Shown in pieces: positions 39,449 through 47,369 of a stretch of 64,000 nucleotides of DNA. The DNA is from Streptomyces globosus (GTDB taxonomy: Bacteria; Actinomycetota; Actinomycetes; Streptomycetales; Streptomycetaceae), in assembly GCF_003325375.1 (NCBI RefSeq), contig NZ_CP030862.1:3165501-3229500 (forward strand), written 5' to 3'. Position numbers and translations under genes: made by a program. Positions within the stretch are counted from its first letter, which is position 1, and every line of letters begins with the position of its first letter. The notes under the pieces were generated by a model that was not told where the DNA came from, searched no databases, and was given only the letters and a program-made list of their open reading frames with translations.

Positions 39449-39835
39449 ATGAGTGCCGATGACCTCAGTCCCGAGGACGTGTGGCCGCTTCCCCCGGCCT
39501 GGATGTTCGGCTGCACCAAGTGCGCCCGCCTCTACCGCTCGATGATGGAGATACAGGAGGCCGCGGCGGAACTCTGGCTCACGGGCGGGCAGGGCGTCGA
39601 CTGGGACCCCGCCGACAGGGGGCCCGGCTCCCGCATACGCCTCGCCCGCCACATGGCCCTCACCCACCCGGACCTGCTCCCCGACTGGGCGCCGGCGTGC
39701 GCCCGGTGCGACGAACACCGGCGCAGGGTCGAGAACACCGCCGCGTCGGACCTGGCGGCCGGTGCGCTCCTCGTCGGAGCCGAGCACCGGGCGGCGCACC
39801 TCTTCGTCCCGCCGCGCGGCCTGGACCTCGTCTGA
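39449..39835 (+). CDS. Small putative zinc-binding protein, unknown function
   Basis: A 128-aa protein from ATG 39449. GCTKCARLY near residue 25, then RHMALTHPDLLP and PACARCDEH, give a C-x2-C...H-x4-H...C-x2-C spread that could form a treble-clef or two-part zinc site. The C-terminus GAEHRAAHLFVPPRGLD is more variable. Such proteins occur in Streptomyces, but I recognise no function. It precedes the HutD/Ves gene by 60 bases on the same strand. Confidence 0.65.
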   Translation: MSADDLSPEDVWPLPPAWMFGCTKCARLYRSMMEIQEAAAELWLTGGQGVDWDPADRGPGSRIRLARHMALTHPDLLPDWAPACARCDEHRRRVENTAASDLAAGALLVGAEHRAAHLFVPPRGLDLV

Positions 39836-39895
39836 ACGGGCTCCCGCCCCGCCGGGCGCCGCCGCGGGACGGCGACCCCGCACGAAAGGACCGAC

Positions 39896-40537
39896 ATGCA
39901 GGCCCCCCACCGCGGACCGCGCGTGCTGCGCGCCGCCGACCGCGCGGCCGTCGCCTGGAAGAACGGCGGCGGCGTCACCCGCGAGATCGCCGCGTGGCCG
40001 CCCGGCGCCGGCATGGAAGGCTTCGCCTGGCGCGTCAGCCTCGCCGACGTGGCCTCCGACGGCCCGTTCTCCGCGTTCCCCGGCGTGGACCGCACGCTCA
40101 CGCTCGCCGAAGGCGCCGGCATGGACCTCACCGTCGCCGGTGCGCCCCGCCTCGTCGACGAGCGGTACGTCCCGCAGCGCTTCCCCGGGGACGCCCCGAC
40201 CGACTGCCGGCTCCTCGGCGGCCCTGTCGTCAACTTCAACGTGATGTACCGGCGCGGTACGGCCCCCGCGGACACCGCGGTGGTGCGCGGCTCGCTCGCC
40301 GTCTCCTGCGCCCCGGGCGAGACCCTGCTCGTCGTCCCCTTGGAGGGTACGGCCGAACTCGCCGCGGACGGCGCGGCCACCGCCCTCGGCCGGTACGACG
40401 CGGCCCTCGCCCGGGGCCCCTTCATTGCGGTCCTCGACAGCCCCGGCCGCACCGCCGTCGTCCGCCTCGGCGACGGGGGCCGGCAGGGCCGCCCCGGGCG
40501 GCGGCGCAATTCGGTGGCGGGCGTGCGGGGGCTGTGA
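39896..40537 (+). CDS. HutD/Ves family cupin protein
   Basis: A 213-aa protein from ATG 39896 (GAAAGGA upstream). The N-terminal AVAWKNGGGVTREIAAWP and FAWRVSLADVASDGPFSAFPGVDRTLTLAEG, then NFNVMYRRG, are the landmarks of HutD/Ves (DUF886). HutD homologues accompany histidine-utilisation genes elsewhere and have been proposed to limit flux or bind formylglutamate; no hut genes are visible here. The last 30 residues are basic and unstructured, beyond the usual family end. Confidence 0.85.
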   Translation: MQAPHRGPRVLRAADRAAVAWKNGGGVTREIAAWPPGAGMEGFAWRVSLADVASDGPFSAFPGVDRTLTLAEGAGMDLTVAGAPRLVDERYVPQRFPGDAPTDCRLLGGPVVNFNVMYRRGTAPADTAVVRGSLAVSCAPGETLLVVPLEGTAELAADGAATALGRYDAALARGPFIAVLDSPGRTAVVRLGDGGRQGRPGRRRNSVAGVRGL

Positions 40538-40595
40538 CAGTCTGCCGCGCGGGCCGGAGGCGCCGGCGCCGACACACCGCACCCGGGAGCCCTCC

Positions 40596-41237
40596 GTGAC
40601 ACCGCCCACCGCGACGCCGCCCCGACTCGCGCTGCTGCTCGCGCAGTTCGACTTCGCGCGCGAACGCCTCACCGCCCGCCTGAGCGGCCCCGTCATGGAC
40701 AGTGGTGACGGAGCGGCCACCGCCGTGGACGGCCCGCTCACCGACGGGGAGTGGCTCTGGGAGCCCGTCCCCGGCTGCTGGTCGGTCCGGCGGCGTACCG
40801 ACGGCCCCGGGCCCCGGGCCACCGCGCTGGCCGGCTGCGGCCCCTGGGGCCGGGACGCCGCCGCCTATCCGCACCCCTGGCCGCCGCCGTTCACCACCCT
40901 GGCCTGGCGGCTGAGCCACCTCGCGGAGATGCTGGCCCTGCGCGCCGACCACACCGCCGGCAGCCGCTCCCTCACCCGCGACCGCCACCCCGTCGCCGGC
41001 GGCGCCGCCGATGCGGTCGCCGCGTTCGAGGCCGGCGCGGCCGCCTGGCGCGATGCCCTGCTCGGCGTCGACGAGGCCGCCCTCGACACCGTCGGCTACT
41101 GCACCTACCCGCACGGCAGCGACGCCGAGGAGCCGTTCGCCGACATCGTCTGGTGGGTCAACCAGGAACTCCTCCACCACGGCGCCGAGATCGCCCTCCT
41201 GCGCGACCTCTACCGCGACACCGCCGCCCGCTCCTGA
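40596..41237 (+). CDS. DinB family protein
   Basis: A 213-aa protein from GTG 40596 with GGGAGC upstream. FARERLTARLSGPV, WEPVPGCWSVRRR, LAWRLSHLAEMLALRADHT and WWVNQELLHHGAEIALLRDLY give the four-helix DinB bundle and its three metal-ligand histidines (SHL, DH, HHGAE). Family members are often thiol-dependent transferases or maleylpyruvate-isomerase-like. Substrate unknown. A clear terminator separates it from the convergent surface-protein gene. Confidence 0.82.
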   Translation: MTPPTATPPRLALLLAQFDFARERLTARLSGPVMDSGDGAATAVDGPLTDGEWLWEPVPGCWSVRRRTDGPGPRATALAGCGPWGRDAAAYPHPWPPPFTTLAWRLSHLAEMLALRADHTAGSRSLTRDRHPVAGGAADAVAAFEAGAAAWRDALLGVDEAALDTVGYCTYPHGSDAEEPFADIVWWVNQELLHHGAEIALLRDLYRDTAARS

Positions 41238-41270
41238 CAGCACCCGGAGGGGGCGCCGGCACAGGCAAAG

Positions 41271-41304
41271 GCCCCCGCCCGGCCGCGCGGGGCCGGGCGG
41301 GGGC
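41271..41304. terminator. Bidirectional terminator with perfect 14-bp stem
   Basis: GCCCCCGCCCGGCC (41271-41284), loop GCGCGG, and GGCCGGGCGGGGGC (41291-41304) pair fully. It sits between the stops of convergent genes; on the minus strand it is followed by CTTTG. Confidence 0.8.
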
Positions 41305-41325
41305 GGTGGCTGCCTGCGCGGCCCC

Positions 41326-42024
41326 TCAGAGTCGGCGGGCGCGGGCGCGGCGCAGCAGGAGGCCGACGGCGGCTCCCGCGAGGGCGATCACGGCGACACC
41401 CGCCGTGGTCCACCACCACACGCTGCTGTCGTCGCCGGCGGTCCCGGCGCCGCCGCCGTCGGACGGCGATGCGGAGGGCGCGGCCGCGGGGGAATCGCCG
41501 GGGGCGGCGACGGAAGGGACGGGCGCCGTGGGCGCCGCCGAGCCGCCGGAGCCACCGGTGCCGGCCGAGGCGTCGGGGGAGGCAGGCGCGCCGGTCCCGC
41601 CCGGGCCGCCGGAGGGCGCCGGGTCCACGACCGGTACGGACACCTCGGCGTCGGCCTGCCCGAGCGCCGGGTACCCCACGCGGACGGTCACCTTCCAGGT
41701 GCCGGGCGGCAGGGCCTCGGCCGTGTTCCAGACCTTTCGGTCCGGGCCGGGGTCCCGGACCAGCTTCCAGGGGCCCAGGGTCCGGGTGCCGTCGGCGCTG
41801 GTCGCGTCGACCGTGCCCGCGACCGCCCCGTCGACGGCGTCCCCGTCGTTCTCCCAGGTGATCTCGGTGGCGACGCGGCCCTGCCGCTCCCCGGTGACCA
41901 CCACCTTCAGCGTGGAGCCGTGGGCGCGGGCCGGGGCCGGCGAGGCCACGGCCTGGGCCAGGAACAGGGACAGGATCAGGGCCCCGAGTCCGCTGCGGAC
42001 GGGGAAGGAGCGTCGTGTGCGCAT
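41326..42024 (-). CDS. Secreted, C-terminally membrane-anchored protein of unknown function
   Basis: A 232-aa protein from ATG 42024. Signal peptide RRSFPVRSGLGALILSLFLAQAVA with cleavage near ARA-HGS. A beta-sandwich-like domain (about 36-135) begins HGSTLKVVVTGERQGRVATEITWEND, and its export followed by an initial histidine recalls CopC-type or Ig-like domains. A Gly/Pro/Ser/Ala-rich stalk (about 140-195) leads to a C-terminal membrane helix (WWWTTAGVAVIALAGAAVGLLL) and a basic stop (RRARARRL). It looks like a surface-displayed binding domain. The upstream gene on the same strand is the metzincin protease, 95 bases away. Confidence 0.78.
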   Translation of the reverse strand: MRTRRSFPVRSGLGALILSLFLAQAVASPAPARAHGSTLKVVVTGERQGRVATEITWENDGDAVDGAVAGTVDATSADGTRTLGPWKLVRDPGPDRKVWNTAEALPPGTWKVTVRVGYPALGQADAEVSVPVVDPAPSGGPGGTGAPASPDASAGTGGSGGSAAPTAPVPSVAAPGDSPAAAPSASPSDGGGAGTAGDDSSVWWWTTAGVAVIALAGAAVGLLLRRARARRL

Positions 42025-42119
42025 CGTGTGTGGTGCTCCCTGGTGCGGTGGGATGAAGGAGCCGGCGGACGGCCGCAGGGGTGCGGCCGTCCGCCGGCGG
42101 AAGGCCGGCCGGGGGAGGA

Positions 42120-44171
42120 TCAGCGGACCTTCTGGACCGTCCAGACCTGGGTGGCGCGGCCGTCGGCCCGCTGGAGGTCGAGCAGCCACGCGCCGTAGTA
42201 GGCACGGTTGCTGACCGTCAGGGCGTAGGCGCCGCTCGGGTCGGTGATGGTGGTCGAGCCGCTCTGGGCGTTCAGCTTCCACTTCTGCGTGGCGCCGTTG
42301 CCGCACGGCTGCTGCGCGATCCACATGCCCTGCGCGGGGGCTCCGCCCGTCTGGAGGCACTTGCCGGAGACGGAGGACTTGATGCGGAACATCCCGCCGC
42401 CCGCGTCCTCGAACAGCCACTGCTGCTGGGCGTAGCCGTTGGCGCGGCCGCCGACGAGGACGGTGCCGTCGGCGCTGCGGCCGCCCCACAGCTCGGCGTT
42501 CATGCCGGTGCTGCCGTTGCCGAGGGTGTAGCGGGTGTTGGGGGCGGTCCCGCCGCCGCCGGCGCCGGTCGTCTTGAAGACGGTGGTCTTGCCGGCGCCG
42601 CTGTCGCGGCCGGCGCTGTCGCGGACCGAGACGGCGACCTTGTACTCGGTGCCCGGCTGCAGGTTGTAGATGCGCACGGCCTGCGACTGCACCCACGTCA
42701 GGTGCTTGCCGCCCAGCAGCACCTGGTACCAGGAGGCGCCGTCCACCTTCGGCCAGCTGACCACGGCCGAGTTCGACTGGATCTGGCCGACCGTTACGGT
42801 CGGGCCGCCGCCCGGCTTCTTCGTCGGAGTCGGCGTGGGCGTCGGCTTGGGGTTCGGGTTGGGGTCGGTGGTCCCGCCGCCGTTGCCCTTGCCCTTCATC
42901 AGGAACTGGTTGTCGGCGATGTTCCAGTGCGTCGCCAGGTAGCTGCCCGGCTTCGGGTTGGTGTGGAAGTAGTCGTCGTGGTTGCAGTCCAGGATGTTCT
43001 CGGACGCCTTGTTGGTGCAGACGTTGCGCATCTTCGGGTAGTACGGCGTGTCCGAGTAGCACATCACGTCCCACTCGTCGGTGCAGTGGGCGCCGCGGCT
43101 GGTGTTCGGCGCGCTGTTGTTGACCGCGCCGAGGTTGTGGCCCAGCTCGTGGGCCGCCGTGTGGCCGCCCCAGCAGCCGGTGTCCGTACGGCCGTAGGAG
43201 GGGCCGAAGTTGCTCAGGTTGTTCTGGCCGGGGCGCTCGTCTCCCGCGAAGGTGCCGATGCCGCAGTAGACCTGGCTGTCGGCGAAGATCATGTACTTGC
43301 GGTCGCGGCGGTCCAGGCCCTTGGCGGCCAGCGCGCGGTTGGTGGCGCTGAAGTCGGCCAGGGCGGAGGCCGGGAGCTCGATGTTGAGCACGGTGGGCGT
43401 GCAGTCGGCCGCCGTCACGTAGCGGATGTGGCGGACACCGCCCGTCTCCTGTGCGCTCATCGAGTAGATGAGGTCGGCGTCGGCCGCCCACTTGCGGAAG
43501 GAGGCGAAGTACTGGGAGTACCGGTCGCGGTCGGGGCCGTGCACGTACACGACCTGGACGCGGTTGCCGGAGCTGCCGTCGCCGTCGCACTGGACCGTCT
43601 GGCCGGCGGGGCCGGCGGCGACGGTCTGGCCGCCGCCCGCGGCAGCGGGGGCGGGAGCGTCCTTGGGCGCCGCCTTGGCGGCCTTTGCGTCGGCGGCGGG
43701 CGCGTCCTGAGGACGCCCGCTGCCCTGGGCCGCGGCCTCGGGCTTGGCCGGGTCGGACGCCACGGCCTCGGTCTTGACCGCGGGCGGGACCTCCTTCTTG
43801 ATGTCCACGTCCTTCGGCGGGGCGTCGGGGCCGTGGCTGCACAGGCCGGTGTCCGTGCGGTACACGCCCACGCACTTGTCGCCCTTGGGCGCCGCCTTCA
43901 GGCCGTCGTAGACCATGCCGCGCGCCGGTTCGTTGGCCGGCTCGCTCGGGAGGGCCTCGGGCTCCGCGTCGCGGGCGGGCGCCGCGGCCGGAGTGATCGC
44001 TTCCGCGATGCCGTCGGCCTGGACGGTGGTTTCGGCCTGGGCGTCGTCGCCGAGGCCGGAGTACGCGATGCCCCCCGCCATCACCGCCGCCGATGCCAGG
44101 GCGGCGGTGAAGAGTATCAACCGGCGCGGCTTGCGCCGGTGTTCGGGCTTGCTTCGACGATGCCTCGTCAT
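42120..44171 (-). CDS. Secreted metzincin-type zinc protease with FN3 and ricin-type lectin domains
   Basis: A 683-aa protein. I start at ATG 44171 because GAGG lies five bases upstream; GTG 44177 is an alternative. The N-terminus has a membrane-spanning signal (RRLILFTAALASAAVMAGGIAYSGLG). After a variable Ala/Pro/Lys-rich region, the catalytic domain carries HTAAHELGHNLG (H341, E342, H345; HExxHxxG) and DEWDVMCY as the Met-turn, with several Cys pairs. It is followed by a PTPTPTPTKKP linker, an FN3 domain (VGQIQSNSAVVSWPKVDGASWYQVLL) and a ricin B-type lectin domain with repeats ending QQQWLFE, TQKWKLN and TQVWTVQ. It is expected to cut extracellular protein while bound to a glycan. Confidence 0.88.
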   Translation of the reverse strand: MTRHRRSKPEHRRKPRRLILFTAALASAAVMAGGIAYSGLGDDAQAETTVQADGIAEAITPAAAPARDAEPEALPSEPANEPARGMVYDGLKAAPKGDKCVGVYRTDTGLCSHGPDAPPKDVDIKKEVPPAVKTEAVASDPAKPEAAAQGSGRPQDAPAADAKAAKAAPKDAPAPAAAGGGQTVAAGPAGQTVQCDGDGSSGNRVQVVYVHGPDRDRYSQYFASFRKWAADADLIYSMSAQETGGVRHIRYVTAADCTPTVLNIELPASALADFSATNRALAAKGLDRRDRKYMIFADSQVYCGIGTFAGDERPGQNNLSNFGPSYGRTDTGCWGGHTAAHELGHNLGAVNNSAPNTSRGAHCTDEWDVMCYSDTPYYPKMRNVCTNKASENILDCNHDDYFHTNPKPGSYLATHWNIADNQFLMKGKGNGGGTTDPNPNPKPTPTPTPTKKPGGGPTVTVGQIQSNSAVVSWPKVDGASWYQVLLGGKHLTWVQSQAVRIYNLQPGTEYKVAVSVRDSAGRDSGAGKTTVFKTTGAGGGGTAPNTRYTLGNGSTGMNAELWGGRSADGTVLVGGRANGYAQQQWLFEDAGGGMFRIKSSVSGKCLQTGGAPAQGMWIAQQPCGNGATQKWKLNAQSGSTTITDPSGAYALTVSNRAYYGAWLLDLQRADGRATQVWTVQKVR

Positions 44172-44177
44172 GCGCAC

Positions 44178-44533
44178 CTCAAATCCTTGGTCGGAGGAGT
44201 GGGTGCGCGGAAGCCTGCCAGACGGGCGCGGTGGAGAATTCGGACAAACGGGAATGCGGCCCGAGATATCTGACTGTTACCTTCGGGTTTGATTTGATGA
44301 ACAGTCAACTTGCTTGCACGCAGCGGAAGTTACGCGCGTAGGGGTCCAATGGTCCAGTCCTTTGGCGCCGCGTCGTTATCAAATCGAAATATGCACCAGA
44401 GGCTTGTTGACGGCAATTCAGTCAGGGATTCATCTAATTACTACGAACTGAATTCCCCTTGTCACGAGCGGTGAGGAATCCTTCGCTCCGCCTCAGGATC
44501 CGCACACCGCCGCCACATCGCGCCGCGCGGCGC
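44178..44533. promoter_or_regulatory. AT-richer 356-bp upstream region of the metzincin gene with two perfect 8-bp inverted repeats
   Basis: TGACTGTT (44271-44278) pairs with AACAGTCA (44300-44307), and AATTCAGT (44415-44422) with ACTGAATT (44447-44454). The stretch 44240-44460 has clearly lower GC than any other part of the window. No gene is supported. On the minus strand TTGACT overlaps the first repeat and could serve as a -35 for the protease gene, but a good -10 is not evident. Confidence 0.5.
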
Positions 44534-46408
44534 TCATCGCCGGGCCCCTGGGCGATGCCCGAGCTTGACCCATTTCGCGGTGCTCGGAACGCCCTTCGCG
44601 TCGAGGAGGAAGAGCATGTAGTAGCCGGGCGGGGCGTCCGCCGCGCTCGGCGGCGTCCGCAGCTCCACCGCTCCGGAGCGCACCGCCGTGATCGCCGGCT
44701 CCAGGTGGCGCTGGCTCGTGTTCACCGCGTGCGTGACCGTGGTCGGCGCGAGCAGTACGGCCCGCCGGACGGCCGCCGCCGTGGACGTCGCCGCCTCGAA
44801 CCGCTCCCCGTAGCCCAGTTCGCGCCCCGGCACGCCGTCGAGGGCGGGCCGGCCGCCGCCCTGGTGGAGGTAGGCGGGCTCGTACAGCTCGATGCTGCCG
44901 TCCATGCCGTCCGTGATGTCGGGGTCGTTGGCGATCTGCTGGAGCTCGTCGCCGGTGACCAGCACCCGCCCGTCGGGCAGGACCAGGGCGTTGGAGTGGT
45001 AGCCGCGCGGCAGCCGCTGCGCCGGGCCGAGCCGCCACCTGCCGCGGGTGTCCCGCAGCTCGACCTGCCGGTACTTCAGGTCCGCCTGCGGGTTGAACGG
45101 GCCGTGGCCGTAGTCCCGGGTGCTCAGGGCGCCGTTGACGGTGAGGAGCGTGCCGTCGGGCAGGATCAGGGTGTCGTCCTGGGTGCGGCCGAAGGCGCGG
45201 GGCTCCTCTGTGGTCCACCGGCGGCCGGTGAGCCGGTAGGTGTTCGGGTCCCGCGGGTCGCCGCCGAGGACGAGGACGGAGTCGGGGCCGCGCAGCCCCG
45301 CCGGCAGCGGCACGGCGGAGCCGTACCCGCGGAAGTCGGCCGGCCGCCGCGGCAGGTCGGCCCGGGTCTCCCGCACGGGGTCGAACAGCCACTGCTGGTC
45401 GGCGTCCCGGCCGAGGCCGTAGACCATTCCGTCGCGCAGCGAGAACAGGTGCGGGTAGTCGTTGCGGAACGGCGCGTCCACCCGCAGCCGCTCCGCAGCC
45501 AGGCCGACGGGGATCTCGTACGGCATCCAGGGCACCGGGTGGCGCAGCGCGGGGAAGCGCTCCACCACCGGCGTCGGGGTGCCCGTACCCCGCTCGGACT
45601 GGCCGGACACGATGATCTGCCGGCCGTCCGGCACGGTCACCACCGACGGGTACCAGCGGCCGACCGCCATGTCCGCGTTGCGGAACCAGGTCTCGGTCCA
45701 CGGGTCGAAGACGAACGACAGGCGGGCGCCGCTGCCGCCCTTCCCTCCGGCGTTGCCGCCGAAGACGCCGACCATCCCGTTCGGCAGGAACGCGTGGCCC
45801 GCGCAGAAGAACGGCGCGGGGCGCGGGGCGAAGGTGCCGTCCGGCATCAGGACGGTCGGCGGTTCCACCTTCCGGAACGCCCCCGCCCCCGTCCCGCGCG
45901 CCGGGTCCCACAGGTAGGCGCGGCCGGCATTCGTCCTGCCGATCCGGTCGGTGGGGCCCGTCTCCTTCGTCGGATCGGCCTCCACCCGCTCGAAGGAGAA
46001 CAGCAGCACCTTCCCGGTGGGCAGCAGGGCGGCGTGCACGCCGAAGTCGGGGGAGGGGAAGAACTCGGCGAAGCGGCCGAAGCGGGCCGCGGCGAACGCG
46101 GCGTTCGTCCCGCGCTGCGAGGCCGTGAGGGAGGCGAGGCTCGCGGTCCGCTTCGCCTGGGGGTAGCCCTTGGCGCCGGCTGCCGCCGAGCGGCGCCCGG
46201 CATGCGCCCGGGCGTGCTCCTCGCCGAGTACGGCGGCCTCCGCCGGGTCCGCATCCGCCCGGGGCCCGGCGGCGCCGTCCGCGTGCGCGGCGGCCGCCGG
46301 CAGGGCGGAGGCCGCCGTGGCGAGGGGCGCCTGCGCGAGGGCGGCCGCCAGGGCCGCGGCGACCCGGAGCGCGGTGGTCAGGCGTGCGGAGCGACCGCGA
46401 CCCGGCAT
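44534..46408 (-). CDS. GlxA-like radical copper oxidase (galactose oxidase family)
   Basis: A 624-aa exported protein from ATG 46408 with a signal peptide (LRVAAALAAALAQAPLATAA). It has the kelch propeller and C-terminal DUF1929 domain of galactose-oxidase-like enzymes. The active-site set is recognisable: FFCAGHAFLPNG (the Cys of the Tyr-Cys cross-link), GRWYPSVVTVPDGR (cross-linked Tyr), PRGYHSNALVLPDGRVLVTGD (axial Tyr plus copper His) and VTHAVNTSQRH (second His). GlxA in Streptomyces acts with a cellulose-synthase-like protein in glycan synthesis at hyphal tips; no cslA-like gene is adjacent here. Substrate unknown. Confidence 0.88.
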   Translation of the reverse strand: MPGRGRSARLTTALRVAAALAAALAQAPLATAASALPAAAAHADGAAGPRADADPAEAAVLGEEHARAHAGRRSAAAGAKGYPQAKRTASLASLTASQRGTNAAFAAARFGRFAEFFPSPDFGVHAALLPTGKVLLFSFERVEADPTKETGPTDRIGRTNAGRAYLWDPARGTGAGAFRKVEPPTVLMPDGTFAPRPAPFFCAGHAFLPNGMVGVFGGNAGGKGGSGARLSFVFDPWTETWFRNADMAVGRWYPSVVTVPDGRQIIVSGQSERGTGTPTPVVERFPALRHPVPWMPYEIPVGLAAERLRVDAPFRNDYPHLFSLRDGMVYGLGRDADQQWLFDPVRETRADLPRRPADFRGYGSAVPLPAGLRGPDSVLVLGGDPRDPNTYRLTGRRWTTEEPRAFGRTQDDTLILPDGTLLTVNGALSTRDYGHGPFNPQADLKYRQVELRDTRGRWRLGPAQRLPRGYHSNALVLPDGRVLVTGDELQQIANDPDITDGMDGSIELYEPAYLHQGGGRPALDGVPGRELGYGERFEAATSTAAAVRRAVLLAPTTVTHAVNTSQRHLEPAITAVRSGAVELRTPPSAADAPPGYYMLFLLDAKGVPSTAKWVKLGHRPGARR

Positions 46409-46630
46409 GGGCCCTCCTCCCGGGAGCGAAAGCGCCCAGAATAGGAGGAACTGCCCGCCCGGCTCGGCCGGGGCGCGTCGTTGCGGGCCGAACGGGGTGC
46501 CGAGTGGGGCCGTTCAGCGGTGGCAGCCGCCCTGAAGAAACGTTCCACCGGTGAATCGGGTCACCCGGAAGGGTGGGGTGCCGTACCCGGTGGTGACGGC
46601 CGCCCCCGCCCGGCGGCTATCCATGGCGAC

Positions 46631-47284
46631 GTGATCAAGCCACTTCGCACCGCACTGACCATCGCCGCCGTGACCGGAAGCCTGGTCGCCTTCTCGCCCT
46701 CGGCGGGGGCGACCGCCACGGCGCCGCCCACCGGCAAGGTGACGGTCGACGTCGCCACCGTCAACGGCTCGGGCTGCCGCCCCGGCACCGCCACCGTCGC
46801 CGTCGCCCCCGACAACTCCGCCTTCACCGTCACCTACAGCGACTACCTGGCCCAGGCCGGGGCCGACGTCCCCGTCACCGAGGGCCGCAAGAACTGCCTC
46901 CTCTCCCTCGTCGTCAACGTCCCGCAGGGCTTCACCTATGCGGTGTCGAAGGTCGACTACCGCGGCTTCGGCAGCCTCGCGGAAGGCGCCATCGGCACCC
47001 AGAAGGCCAGCTACTACTTCCAGGGCATGAGCCAGACCATGTCCCGCAGCCACCAGTTCCACGGCGCCCTCGACGACAACTGGCAGGTCACCGACACCAC
47101 CGGCATCGAGGCGCTCGTCTTCGCCCCCTGCGGCGAGAAGCGCAACTTCAACATCAACACCGAACTGCGCGCCGAGGTCGGCACCTCGGACAAGACCCAG
47201 GTCAGCTACATGACCGTGGACTCCACCGACGGCAGCCTCAACACCGTCTACCACTTCTCCTGGAAGGAGTGCCCGGCCCGCTGA
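46631..47284 (+). CDS. Secreted DUF4360 protein
   Basis: A 217-aa protein that I start at GTG 46631 (IKPLRTALTIAAVTGSLVAFSPSAGATA, a signal peptide). The mature part has VATVNGSGCRPGTATVAVAPDNSAFTVTYSDYLAQAG, then RKNCLLSLVVNVPQGFTYAVSKVDYRG and ALVFAPCGEKRNFNINTELRA, which is the DUF4360 pattern, with conserved Cys that likely form disulfides. The function of the family is unknown. It is divergent from the GlxA-like gene across a 222-base region; a terminator hairpin follows. Confidence 0.87.
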   Translation: MIKPLRTALTIAAVTGSLVAFSPSAGATATAPPTGKVTVDVATVNGSGCRPGTATVAVAPDNSAFTVTYSDYLAQAGADVPVTEGRKNCLLSLVVNVPQGFTYAVSKVDYRGFGSLAEGAIGTQKASYYFQGMSQTMSRSHQFHGALDDNWQVTDTTGIEALVFAPCGEKRNFNINTELRAEVGTSDKTQVSYMTVDSTDGSLNTVYHFSWKECPAR

Positions 47285-47304
47285 GCCGGGCCACCGCCCG
47301 ACCC

Positions 47305-47332
47305 GGGCGGCAGGCCGCCCGGCCTGCCGCCC
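47305..47332. terminator. Hairpin with perfect 12-bp stem between convergent genes
   Basis: GGGCGGCAGGCC (47305-47316), loop GCCC, GGCCTGCCGCCC (47321-47332), then TT on the plus strand. It lies between the DUF4360 stop and the solute-binding protein stop. Confidence 0.8.
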
Positions 47333-47369
47333 TTCCCCCCGCCCGCCGACCGGCCCCGCCGGGGGACGC

